Shown one piece after another: positions 33,455-41,140 of a stretch of 56,898 nucleotides of DNA. Source of the DNA: Solobacterium sp. (GTDB taxonomy: Bacteria > Bacillota_I > Bacilli_A > Erysipelotrichales > Erysipelotrichaceae). Under the pieces are notes generated by a model. The model was not told where the DNA came from. It ran no database searches and was given only the letters and a program-made list of their open reading frames with translations. A program made the translations under genes and the position numbers. Each line of letters starts with the position of its first letter. Within the stretch, counting starts at the first letter, position 1. Location of the stretch: the NCBI GenBank assembly GCA_017404505.1, contig JAFRCE010000025.1:1-56898 (forward strand). Reading direction: 5' to 3'.

Positions 33455-34398
33455 TGGATTTCCGTGCGCTAACTGAAGCCATCGCGGAAGCAGAGATCAT
33501 AACCATTTACCGTCATCAGCGGCCGGACTGTGACGCCCTTGGCGCCCAGTTTGGCCTGAAGCAGTGGATCAACGATAACTATCCATCCAAAAAAGTATAT
33601 GCCCTCGGTTATGAAAAACCGACCCAGGGCAGATTCCCGGCCTCTGATCATGTCAGCGATGATGTGATCAGAGACAGTCTGGCGATCATTCTTGATACGT
33701 CCAATGCGGAGAGGGTGGATGACACCCGTTTCAGCATGTCCCGCAAAACCATCAAGGTAGATCATCATCCGCCTGTCACGCAGTATGCCGATATCAACCT
33801 GGTAGATCCTGTCGCTGCCGCGACATGCGAGATCCTGGCTTTCTGTTTTCAGGAAACATCCGGTATCGTATCGCTGCAGACAGCCGAATATCTCTATATG
33901 GGACTTCTGACTGACACGCTCTGTTTCAAAACCAGCAACACCACCGCGAATACGCTGAAAGCCGCTGCTTATCTGGCCGGTTTCAGCATTGATATTCCGG
34001 TCATCAACCGGCTGCTGTTCGACCATCCGTATTCCTGGTTTGCCTTTGACGGCTGCCTGCATCGGCTGGCACACATCAAAGAGGGGAGAATGGCATATGC
34101 CATTGTCACGGACGATATCCTGAAGGAATATCATCTGACTGGCAGCGAAGCGAGAAATCATGTCGATCTGTTCGGTGATGTCATCGACTTTGAAATCTGG
34201 GCGATGTTTACGGAGCGTATTGAAGACGGCGTATCCTATTATGACGGATCGGTGCGTTCCAAAACGGTGACTGTGAATGAGGTCATGCAGAAATTCGGCG
34301 GCGGCGGTCACAAAAACGCGGCTGGTGTCAAAGGGCTGAGCGAATCACAGATGCATGATCTGATCAGCCGTTTATTTGAAAAGATTCCAACTGTCTGA
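33454..34398 (+). CDS. nrnA: DHH/DHHA1 phosphoesterase, NrnA-like (oligoribonuclease / pAp phosphatase)
   Basis: Degrades 2-5 nucleotide RNAs and pAp in Bacillota, which lack Orn. The 314-residue product has the metal-binding motifs of the DHH family in order: IYRHQRPDCDALGAQFGL, ILDTSNAERVDD, the DHH motif KVDHHPP, and TDTLCFKTSNT. It closes with the DHHA1 nucleotide-binding GGGGHKNAAGV. Length is near that of B. subtilis NrnA (313). The ATG at 33454 shares bases with the ackA stop; a longer in-frame extension into ackA is not credible. A terminator follows. Confidence 0.92.
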   Translation: MDFRALTEAIAEAEIITIYRHQRPDCDALGAQFGLKQWINDNYPSKKVYALGYEKPTQGRFPASDHVSDDVIRDSLAIILDTSNAERVDDTRFSMSRKTIKVDHHPPVTQYADINLVDPVAAATCEILAFCFQETSGIVSLQTAEYLYMGLLTDTLCFKTSNTTANTLKAAAYLAGFSIDIPVINRLLFDHPYSWFAFDGCLHRLAHIKEGRMAYAIVTDDILKEYHLTGSEARNHVDLFGDVIDFEIWAMFTERIEDGVSYYDGSVRSKTVTVNEVMQKFGGGGHKNAAGVKGLSESQMHDLISRLFEKIPTV

Positions 34399-34404
34399 GA
34401 TGAA

Positions 34405-34433
34405 AAGCAGTCATGTCAATATGACTGCTTTTT
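34405..34433 (+). terminator. Terminator of the smc-nrnA transcript
   Basis: AAGCAGTCAT (34405-34414) and ATGACTGCTT (34421-34430) make a 10-bp stem with a 6-base loop, followed by T. The -10 of the next gene begins 4 bases later. Confidence 0.88.
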
Positions 34434-34436
34434 AGG

Positions 34437-34442
34437 TATAAT
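34437..34442 (+). promoter_or_regulatory. -10 element of the MscS-type channel gene
   Basis: TATAAT lies directly behind the terminator T tract. The predicted +1 (about 34449) leaves about 18 bases with GATGAGG before the GTG start. The -35 would fall inside the terminator stem and is not convincing. Confidence 0.5.
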
Positions 34443-34466
34443 AGTAACAATGATGAGGTTGCTATT

Positions 34467-37367
34467 GTGGAGAACTATAAAAAGAAACTGATTGTCAGTC
34501 TACTGATACTCCTGTTTGTGATTTGCGGCTGTGCCGGAATTGGCTTTTTGGTGCAATCCATTTTTTCAATCGGCAATGAGTACGATGCGGAAACGAATGA
34601 GCTGATTGCCAGTATTGAACGCACCTGTGATACATTGAGTGAAAATAACTATACGTCTCTTGAAAGCTACTCTGAGCGCATTCTTGCGAATGTAAATATC
34701 ACGGCAATCCTTGTCGGCGAGCAGGAAACCGAGGAAGAAGACGATATTCTCGGTCCTTTTGACCGTGGATTTGTCGTTAGACTGGATCATGGACAGCTGG
34801 TCACAAATGGCACTCTGCCATTCAATGTAGATTCGCTTGCGGCGGAAATTGCCACAGATTCCGAATCCGGTACCTTCCAAACGAATTACACCGACGCGGA
34901 GAATAAGGATGCGTCAGGCTTTGTTTCCTATTTCCATATCCGTGGCACTTATTACTATCTTGAACTGCATTCCTATAACGAATACTATTCCTTTCTGCAT
35001 GATCAGAGCAACATCAGGGAAGCCTTCAGCAACCTGGAATATATTTACGATATCAGAATGATCGTTGCCTTCAACATGGATGACGAAGTTCCGCTCGATG
35101 AAGAGTTATCCATTTATTATTCGACTCCCACATTGATGGTTAACGAGAATGTAAAGAATTGCAAGACGATCGGTGACCTGAAAGCCCTCAAGGGTACTGT
35201 TACGGATAACGGTCTGTTTTCCTATCACGAAATCGATGAGGGCAATCTGTTCGTGATTCTGGAAAAACCTGTAACAAACAGTCTGTTTGATCTGTTTCTG
35301 CAATATGCCATCCAGTACGCAATTATCTTTGTGCTGGCAATAGTGTTTATTGTCTGGGTCGTTTCCATCTATGAATTCGTTTTAAACCATAAACTGACGG
35401 AGCTTCAGGCACAGCAATATAATCCGAAACGTGTGCATAAATCAGCGCGGATCGTCGTTATCTGCTGCAGTATCTGTATTTTCCTGATCTCCATGTTCAT
35501 ACAGGCAGCTATTTCTCTGCAACGGGCGGATGAATCAAATTCGAGGGTTCTCGACCTGATGTCCTATCAGACAAAAACTTCCAAGTCAAGCATAGAATTC
35601 ATCAACCATAACAACCAGCTGTTCTATATTGATCTGGCAAACAGACTGAATGACTTCTTTGCTGCTTATCCTGAAAAACGGACCCATGAGCTGCTTGAAA
35701 GCTGTACCGCAGAATCGACGCTTGAATTTATAACCTTATACGACAGCAATGGCAATGAAATCTGTTCGAGCAATGATCTGATCAATCTTTCCCTGAGCAA
35801 TAACGGTGACAATAATACCGCGGTATTCAAAACAATTCTGAATGGTGTTGAAACCATATATGCCGGTAATGTGAAAGAACCATATTACGCTGAGGCGCAG
35901 GATCTTCTAGGTATCCGGATGACTCTTCCGGATGGAAAATATGGATTGATGCTGTTTGGACTGCCCGATCAGGATGATCCGGAGGAAGTTGAAAACCATC
36001 TGAATCAGATCATCAAGGACACGACACCATCTGAAGCTCTGATGTTCCAGATTGACAAGGAAATGAATCTTGTAATGCATTCCAGCGATTCTGAAATTCT
36101 GTATCTGAATCCCGACTCACTGAATATCAAAATGGACAAGCTGTCCGAAAAAAACGGCAACTTCTATAAAATCAACAACATTAACTACTACGGTCTGTCC
36201 GGAGTCGGTGAGCATGATTTCTGGTTCTATATGACAAAGTCAGCGTTCATTTTCAAGGATATCGTAAGAGACGGATGGAATGGAGCGGTGCAGTGCTTTG
36301 TCGTGATGTTATGTCTGTATCTGTATCTTCTGCATGGTTACACCGATGCAGAGTTTGAAAAGCACTGTAACATCGGTGATTCGATCACAAGGCGGGATGA
36401 TCTGTCATTTAATCCTGAACTGCTGACAAGTAATGCGAAGAATGAAGTCAAATCAATGATGTACACGCCTCTGAAATGGAATGAAAGAATGCCTGATCAG
36501 AAAGCGAAGCTCGTATTCCAGAGTTTAGCCATTGCACTACTGCTGTTTGCCGGTTTCGTTGTCACGAGGAATACATCCGAAACGGGCAATATCTTCAATT
36601 ATCTGCTTTATGGCAACTGGACACGCGGTTTCAATATGTTTGCGTATTCCAGTATTGTGATCATGGGTCTGATCGTATTTGTCGGCGTATCAAGTGTAAA
36701 AATGCTGATCAGTATGCTGATGAATCTGATGAGTATCCGGACAGCAACAATTGCGCGTCTGATGATGAATTTCCTGCGTTATGTCGCAATCACGGTCTTC
36801 ATTTACTATACGGCTGCTTACCTTGGCTTCAATCCAGGTGCGGTATTGGCTTCTGCGAGTCTGATTGCATTCACCGTATCACTGGGTTCGAAGGATATCG
36901 TCACCGATATGGTGGCCGGCATCATGCTGGTATTTGAAAGAGATTTCAAGGTTGGCGACATCATCGAAGTCGGCAATTACCGAGGCACTGTAATGGAAAT
37001 TGGTGTCAGAACCACCAAGCTGATCGGTGACGGAAACAATATCAAGAGCATTCCGAACAAGGATATCAAGAATGTCATCAACCGTACTTCAATGAACTCC
37101 TGGTATATCATGACAGTCAATATTCCTTCTTCCATCAAACTGGCGGATATTGAAAAGATATTCAATGAAGAACTGCCGAAAATCGGTGACAAGTTTCCAG
37201 AAATCATCAACAGTCCTCAGTATAAAGGCGTTACCGCGATTCAGGGTGCAAAGCTGACAGTTACGATCATCGCCGAGTATAAGGAAAAAGATTTCCATAA
37301 AGTACAGAGAGTTCTGAACGAAGAAGTCATTCGTATTCTGAACGAGCAAGACATACCGATTGGCTGA
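34467..37367 (+). CDS. MscS-family mechanosensitive channel with two large extracytoplasmic domains
   Basis: A 966-residue membrane protein. Helices: TM1 about 8-34, TM2 276-305, TM3 327-351, TM4 604-624, TM5 683-700, TM6 723-747, TM7 764-786, then the glycine/alanine-rich MscS pore helix at 790-823 (AVLASASLIAFTVSLGSKD). After it come the MscS beta domain (824-885, FKVGDIIEVGNYRGTVMEIG) and the C-terminal alpha/beta domain. The two loops, 35-275 and 352-600, lie outside the cell; their flanking helices and mixed alpha/beta pattern resemble Cache-type sensors, but I see no diagnostic motif. GTG start with GATGAGG 8 bases upstream. It is more A+T-rich than the smc-nrnA genes before it. The channel is certain, the sensor role inferred. 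Confidence 0.88.
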   Translation: MENYKKKLIVSLLILLFVICGCAGIGFLVQSIFSIGNEYDAETNELIASIERTCDTLSENNYTSLESYSERILANVNITAILVGEQETEEEDDILGPFDRGFVVRLDHGQLVTNGTLPFNVDSLAAEIATDSESGTFQTNYTDAENKDASGFVSYFHIRGTYYYLELHSYNEYYSFLHDQSNIREAFSNLEYIYDIRMIVAFNMDDEVPLDEELSIYYSTPTLMVNENVKNCKTIGDLKALKGTVTDNGLFSYHEIDEGNLFVILEKPVTNSLFDLFLQYAIQYAIIFVLAIVFIVWVVSIYEFVLNHKLTELQAQQYNPKRVHKSARIVVICCSICIFLISMFIQAAISLQRADESNSRVLDLMSYQTKTSKSSIEFINHNNQLFYIDLANRLNDFFAAYPEKRTHELLESCTAESTLEFITLYDSNGNEICSSNDLINLSLSNNGDNNTAVFKTILNGVETIYAGNVKEPYYAEAQDLLGIRMTLPDGKYGLMLFGLPDQDDPEEVENHLNQIIKDTTPSEALMFQIDKEMNLVMHSSDSEILYLNPDSLNIKMDKLSEKNGNFYKINNINYYGLSGVGEHDFWFYMTKSAFIFKDIVRDGWNGAVQCFVVMLCLYLYLLHGYTDAEFEKHCNIGDSITRRDDLSFNPELLTSNAKNEVKSMMYTPLKWNERMPDQKAKLVFQSLAIALLLFAGFVVTRNTSETGNIFNYLLYGNWTRGFNMFAYSSIVIMGLIVFVGVSSVKMLISMLMNLMSIRTATIARLMMNFLRYVAITVFIYYTAAYLGFNPGAVLASASLIAFTVSLGSKDIVTDMVAGIMLVFERDFKVGDIIEVGNYRGTVMEIGVRTTKLIGDGNNIKSIPNKDIKNVINRTSMNSWYIMTVNIPSSIKLADIEKIFNEELPKIGDKFPEIINSPQYKGVTAIQGAKLTVTIIAEYKEKDFHKVQRVLNEEVIRILNEQDIPIG

Positions 37368-37405
37368 TTTCCGTGAATGTGCGGATTGACATATCTATAA
37401 ATAAC

Positions 37406-37455
37406 AAAAGCCCATGCAGCACCGTGACGGTGAAATACAGCAGGGGCTTTTCATT
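37406..37455 (+). terminator. Terminator of the MscS-type channel gene
   Basis: AAAAGCCC (37406-37413) pairs with GGGCTTTT (37444-37451), with an inner CACCG/CGGTG hairpin. T-rich sequence follows. Confidence 0.8.
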
Positions 37456-37486
37456 TAGAGTGATCATATAAATAGGGGAGAAAAAA

Positions 37487-37518
37487 ACTTCCTGAGCGAT
37501 TGCATCAGAAAGTTTTTT
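37487..37518 (-). terminator. Terminator of the lipocalin-like lipoprotein gene
   Basis: ACTTCCTGA (37487-37495) and TCAGAAAGT (37505-37513) pair with one mismatch; an A run upstream gives a U tract on the minus strand, and T residues follow on the plus strand as well. Confidence 0.75.
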
Positions 37519-37528
37519 CTGCACCTTA

Positions 37529-37903
37529 TTACTTCTTTTCGAAATAGAGCTTGACCATCAGAACGTCACCGACAAGCTGGCCGTCTTTTTCTGTGAAAGT
37601 CATATTGACGTCGCCTTCGGTTTTAACACCATCTTCCAGTTCAACCCAGGTAAATGTGTTGTTTTTGTCTTCTGTGTCGGTAAATGTACCTGTACCGTCA
37701 CCTTTAAGCACGAGAACAACTTCCTTGCCTTCGAATACTTCATCAGCAGAGACGATCTGGCCGAATGCTTCAGCATTGACAGCCTGCCATGTGCCTAAGT
37801 ACTTGCTGTTTGCTACATCTTTATTTTCCTTTTTGCAGCCAACAAGAACGAAGCATGTCATGACCAGCACGAAACTGCAGAGAACAGACATAAGTTTTTT
37901 CAT
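37529..37903 (-). CDS. Small lipoprotein, lipocalin-like
   Basis: A 124-residue product with a lipoprotein signal: MKKLMS, a hydrophobic stretch and LVGC as lipobox, giving a mature protein anchored outside the membrane. The mature part opens with YLGTWQAVNAE and then alternates short beta strands and turns (VVLVLKGDGTGTFTD, NTFTWVELEDGVK), the pattern of the small lipocalin-like domains found in Bacillota lipoproteins. Ligand unknown. ATG 37903 has GGAGGG 7 bases upstream; the in-frame start at 37918 lacks one. It has its own promoter with a palindromic operator, so expression is likely switched rather than constant. Confidence 0.78.
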   Translation of the reverse strand: MKKLMSVLCSFVLVMTCFVLVGCKKENKDVANSKYLGTWQAVNAEAFGQIVSADEVFEGKEVVLVLKGDGTGTFTDTEDKNNTFTWVELEDGVKTEGDVNMTFTEKDGQLVGDVLMVKLYFEKK

Positions 37904-37923
37904 GTTATTTCCCTCCAAATCAG

Positions 37924-37972
37924 TTGAAATAACTGCCTATTTCAATATATCAAATCAATGAGCAAATGTCAG
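37924..37972 (-). promoter_or_regulatory. Promoter and operator of the lipocalin-like lipoprotein gene
   Basis: On the minus strand CTGACA (37967-37972) and TATATT (37944-37949) are 17 bases apart. Directly downstream, over the expected +1, a perfect inverted repeat TTGAAATA (37924-37931) / TATTTCAA (37938-37945) with a 6-base spacer is well placed to act as a repressor site. Confidence 0.65.
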
Positions 37973-38002
37973 CATGCAGACAGAATAAAGGTTTTTCAAT
38001 AT

Positions 38003-38422
38003 TTACCAGGAACGTGAAACATATACATCAAAACCAGAGGCATAAAGACCGCAGGTGCGGCATGCATACATTGAATGAATGTCATTATGCGGATCTTTTT
38101 TTGCAATATAAAATGTATGAGCTCCACATCTGGGACAGGGACAGCCAAGCGGATAATGATCATAGTCGATATATACGGCGAAGCATCCGCCGTCAGTTCC
38201 CCAGCAATGGCTGTCGGGTTCGACGGTTGCAGCACATCCTGCCGTTGCATAGTCACGTTCGGTGGCACCACCGCTGACAGAAGAGAGTTCGTCCATGGAT
38301 AGGCTTTTGTATTCAGAACTGTCTTTGACAACTGCCTTAATAATTTCAAATCTCTCATCGCTGATTTCATATCCGTTTTGTATAAGAATCTGTTTTATTT
38401 CTTCTGCTGTTTCAGCATTCAT
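38003..38422 (-). CDS. Nif11-like leader, double-glycine peptide precursor with Cys-rich zinc-ribbon-like core
   Basis: A 139-residue product in two parts. Residues 1-52 resemble the Nif11-type leader of ribosomally made modified peptides: NAETAEEIKQILIQNGYEIS, then a helix, then LSMDELSSVSGG, whose double glycine (51-52) is the usual cleavage point. The remaining 87 residues hold eight Cys; CPRCG and CRTCG (C96/C99, C121/C124) look like the two knuckles of a zinc ribbon. No modification enzyme, C39 peptidase transporter or immunity gene is in the window. The ATG at 38422 lacks a ribosome binding site; AGGAG lies further up, where the frame continues (REKEDLSQQL) but has no start codon. The 5' end may be damaged. 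Confidence 0.65.
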   Translation of the reverse strand: MNAETAEEIKQILIQNGYEISDERFEIIKAVVKDSSEYKSLSMDELSSVSGGATERDYATAGCAATVEPDSHCWGTDGGCFAVYIDYDHYPLGCPCPRCGAHTFYIAKKDPHNDIHSMYACRTCGLYASGFDVYVSRSW

Positions 38423-38525
38423 CAACTGCTGGCTAAGATCTTCTTTTTCCCTATATTAATCTCCTGGTTGCATTTAATTATATTATAAAATTTATATTGA
38501 TATTACTATTCATTATCTGATAGAT

Positions 38526-38730
38526 ATGATCAAAAAAGATCCGGAAAAAAAATTCCCTGAATTCTATGTAGCATGCGGTTTGCAGGATGTACTGCTGGAA
38601 GCAAACCGCTCAATTGCCAAGGCACTGGAAGAAGCCGGTGCTGATGTTACTTATGAAGAAGGGGAAGGTTTTCATGACTGTTATTTCTGGGATACCTATA
38701 TCCAACATGTACTGAAATGGCTGAATTACA
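38526..38730 (+). pseudogene. C-terminal remnant of an esterase (alpha/beta hydrolase)
   Basis: Only the last third of a tributyrin-esterase-like hydrolase remains: FPEFYVACGLQDVLLEANRSIA, with the catalytic Asp, and YEEGEGFHDCYFWDTYIQHVLKWL, with the catalytic His. The nucleophile Ser and the oxyanion loop are missing. Homology stops near 38730, and the frame then runs on through unrelated sequence to 38852. Upstream of the first Met the frame is A+T-rich non-homologous DNA, and there is no ribosome binding site. It is therefore a truncated relic, left by deletion of its 5' part. It points away from the Nif11-like gene on the other strand. Confidence 0.75.
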
Positions 38731-38768
38731 GTGCGCAAAGTAAAGAGAAAGATCACTTTTTCATAATG

Positions 38769-38798
38769 CTGCCAGTTTATTACCGGCAGTTCTTTTTT
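38769..38798 (+). terminator. Terminator left from the esterase gene
   Basis: CTGCC (38769-38773) pairs with GGCAG (38785-38789), followed by TTCTTTTTTT. It sits where the ancestral esterase transcript would have ended. Confidence 0.65.
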
Positions 38799-38865
38799 TG
38801 TTATTATTGTAAGCTTTTACTAATCCGTTCATCTATTGAATTATGTTATTAGACGATTTATACAA

Positions 38866-38990
38866 TTTCACAAGAATGAAAATCTTTTCAAAAATGTCAG
38901 TTTTCCACAATTTGTGATAATTTCACAATTACACATTCATATCGATTTGTGAAAATCTTTTCATTTGTGAAATATTACTGTATTGTGAAA
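38866..38990. repeat. Cluster of TTTGTGAAA/TTTCACAA repeats
   Basis: TTTCACAA at 38866-38873; TTTGTGATAATTTCACAA (a near-perfect palindrome) at 38911-38928; TTTGTGAAA at 38946-38954 and 38964-38972; TTGTGAAA at 38983-38990. Just before the palindrome, TTTTCCACA differs by one base from the DnaA box TTATCCACA. The copies are in both orientations. Confidence 0.6.
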
Positions 38991-39156
38991 GATTTTATAA
39001 GATGATTCAAACTGTATCGGTTATAGATTCAAACATCCGAAAACATAACAACGAAATCAATCGCATCAGATCTGACGCGAATATAAAGATCAATGAAAAG
39101 CTGAAATACGGTCGTATAATACTGACAGCCAGATCAGGCAGATAAATATTGAGCGT

Positions 39157-39212
39157 CTGATTTGCATCGGGAAATGAATTTACGGGTAATTACCAATTAG
39201 CGTGCAAATCAG
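39157..39212. repeat. 10-bp inverted repeat CTGATTTGCA / TGCAAATCAG
   Basis: Perfect arms at 39157-39166 and 39203-39212, 36 bases apart, with the palindrome GGTAATTACC between. No T tract follows, so it is not a simple terminator. Confidence 0.5.
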
Positions 39213-39560
39213 CGGCTTATAGAAAAAGAAATTAATGCCAGTAAATGATTAAGAACAAAGACAAAAAGAACGAATACAACGTAATGAAAAAAGACAGTAT
39301 TACATGCAGTTCAAACATCCGGAAACGATCCATAAGAAGACATAAATATTTCAGAAACATTTAGAATGCATTTAAAACAGCCCATACATCCCATATTGGA
39401 ATCTATTACTTCGCATAATGTATGTTATACGATTATTTTGTTTTCCGATTACAGGCGGTTTCTGCAGGCGGATTTAGGCGTTGCGAAATGAACATCCCCT
39501 GTCGGCTGTAAATAAAAAAACGTTTCATATCAGACATGCAATTCGCAATGGTTATTTCTG

Positions 39561-39589
39561 TGCACATGCTATGCGCAGTGTGCCATAAT
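39561..39589 (+). promoter_or_regulatory. Promoter of the EamA transporter gene
   Basis: TGCACA (39561-39566) and CATAAT (39584-39589) at 17 bases, with a TGc extension before the -10. Confidence 0.55.
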
Positions 39590-39618
39590 AGAACACATGT
39601 GATAAAGGAGGATCGTTC

Positions 39619-40476
39619 ATGCGCTTTTCTGACGGTTTATTTCTGCTTCTGGCCATGATATGCAGTGCGTCAATGGCCATTGCCCTGCGTTTTTTCAGGA
39701 CGTCGCAGAATAACAGATATGGTATGATCCTCGGCAACTATCTGACCTGCACACTGATCGGTTTCCTGATGATCGCTGATAAGCCGCTGCTGTTTCAGGC
39801 TCATCCTGCGACTTATGTATGCGGTCTGATCGGCGGCTTGCTGTTTGTCCTGTCGCTGGTCTGTATGCAGAGCAGCATTTCCTCCAATGGCACGATCCTG
39901 TCTTCTGCCTTTTCCAAACTAGGCCTTCTGGTGCCCTTGCTGCTAAGCGTTCTGTTCTTTCATGAAATACCATCGCTTCTGCAGGCGGCCGGACTGTTAC
40001 TGGTAGTTGCTTCCATTCTGATCATGAACGGTACCACGAAGCAGAATACCAGCTTCAGTTTGCTGTTTCTGCTTATCGTACTGCTCACCAACGGCATGTC
40101 GGATTCAATGGCCAAGATCTACAGTTCCATTGGCTATCAGAGTGAAGAAACCGTATATATGTTTATTCTGTTTCTTTTTGCCGCAATGCTGACGTATGTC
40201 CTGATGGTCCTGGAAACACGCCGCACCGGCAAAAAAGCGGATCTTACGGATCTTTCCGCCGGCATATGCATCGGCATTCCGAATTACTTCTCTTCGGTTC
40301 TTTTGCTCAGATCACTGCGTACGATTCCGGCAGTCATTGCCTATCCTGTTTTCTCGGCAGGAACCATCATGATCGTGAGCGCTGTCAGTCTGTTTCTGTT
40401 CAGAGAACATCTCACCCGCCGGCAGACGATCGGCCTCTTTCTGATTCTGATTTCTCTGGTGCTGCTGAATATCTGA
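39619..40476 (+). CDS. EamA/DMT superfamily transporter
   Basis: A 285-residue polytopic membrane protein with ten predicted helices arranged as two EamA repeats of five. Typical marks are the end of the first repeat (QAAGLLLVVASILIMNG) and of the second (REHLTRRQTIGLFLILISLVLL), where the conserved E-x-L-T-x-x-Q-x-x-G pattern appears. Members export or import metabolites such as amino acids, nucleosides or drugs; the substrate cannot be assigned. GGAGG lies before the ATG. It stands alone between its own promoter and a bidirectional terminator. Confidence 0.88.
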   Translation: MRFSDGLFLLLAMICSASMAIALRFFRTSQNNRYGMILGNYLTCTLIGFLMIADKPLLFQAHPATYVCGLIGGLLFVLSLVCMQSSISSNGTILSSAFSKLGLLVPLLLSVLFFHEIPSLLQAAGLLLVVASILIMNGTTKQNTSFSLLFLLIVLLTNGMSDSMAKIYSSIGYQSEETVYMFILFLFAAMLTYVLMVLETRRTGKKADLTDLSAGICIGIPNYFSSVLLLRSLRTIPAVIAYPVFSAGTIMIVSAVSLFLFREHLTRRQTIGLFLILISLVLLNI

Positions 40477-40493
40477 TAACCAGATGTAAATAA

Positions 40494-40526
40494 AAACAGG
40501 TGATCCGTATAGGGAATCACCTGTTT
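40494..40526. terminator. Bidirectional terminator, EamA gene / methyltransferase
   Basis: AAACAGGTGAT (40494-40504) and ATCACCTGTTT (40516-40526) form an 11-bp stem between convergent genes. Confidence 0.82.
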
Positions 40527-40549
40527 GAAACGAACAGAACCGGAAAGAA

Positions 40550-41140
40550 TTACTCCCCTGTTTTTCTGACGATCGACTGGTACCAGACCAGATCCGAACC
40601 GCCGGACTTTTGATGAAACGTATTCTGCATGACCATCTTCAGCTGCGGGAACTGTCCGATGAAGTCCGTGTATTTATTTTCGGTCATTCTGGTGTAATAG
40701 CACATATCTACATATCCGTCTTCTTCGCCGTATTCAAACGAAGCATACAGAATGCCGTCTTTCTTGAGCGCCTTGATGATCTTCGGATAAAGTTTCATCA
40801 GTTCGTCGTGCTCCAGATGCATGATCGAAGCACTGGCATAAATGGCATCATATTCATTTTCTTCATCCAGTTCATTGAATTCCAGAACTTTTACCGGCAT
40901 TTTCAGATATTCCGATGCAAGTCTGCAGATGCATTCCGAGCCGTCCGTCGGAACGACTGTGAAACCTTTCATCAGGAAAAACGCAGTATCGCGGCCGGAA
41001 CCGCAGCCGAAATCAAGGATATGACCACCCCTTTTCACAAAGGAAAGAAACATATCCTGGTTGTCTCTGGCAGTTAAGGCAAAGGATTCCTTTACATATT
41101 TCTCCGCATTCTCGTCATAGTATTCCAGAGTTGTGTTCAT
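40550..41140 (-). CDS. Class I SAM-dependent methyltransferase
   Basis: A 196-residue methyltransferase. Motif I is ILDFGCGSGRDT (about 41-52); the acidic residue that binds the ribose hydroxyls lies in FTVVPTDGSE, and ASASIMHLEHDEL follows as motif IV. This resembles small-molecule methyltransferases of the Methyltransf_11/25 type, including tellurite-resistance-like TehB relatives. The acceptor is unknown. ATG 41140 has AAAGGAG 6 bases upstream; the ATG at 41146 directly abuts that site. It has no operon partner. Confidence 0.85.
   Translation of the reverse strand: MNTTLEYYDENAEKYVKESFALTARDNQDMFLSFVKRGGHILDFGCGSGRDTAFFLMKGFTVVPTDGSECICRLASEYLKMPVKVLEFNELDEENEYDAIYASASIMHLEHDELMKLYPKIIKALKKDGILYASFEYGEEDGYVDMCYYTRMTENKYTDFIGQFPQLKMVMQNTFHQKSGGSDLVWYQSIVRKTGE

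Larger units (their letters stand above)
38853..39618 (+). other. A+T-rich stretch without a supportable gene
   Basis: About 766 bases between the esterase remnant and the EamA gene. I find no reading frame with a ribosome binding site and no tRNA or known RNA. It contains a cluster of TTGTGAAA-type repeats (38866-38990), a 10-bp inverted repeat (39157-39212), a weak direct repeat of TTCAAACATCCG (near 39029 and 39310), and at the end the promoter of the EamA gene. It may be decayed coding DNA. Confidence 0.6.

Noticed and set aside
38731..38852. Extension of the esterase fragment to the stop at 38852
   Set aside because: The residues after KWLN are hydrophobic/Cys-rich noise read through a terminator hairpin, not part of the fold.
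38853..39618. tRNA, CRISPR or small-ORF content in the non-coding stretch
   Set aside because: No cloverleaf with CCA end or regular spacer-repeat array. The best short frame (26 codons, Lys/Arg-rich, ATG near 39282) has no ribosome binding site.
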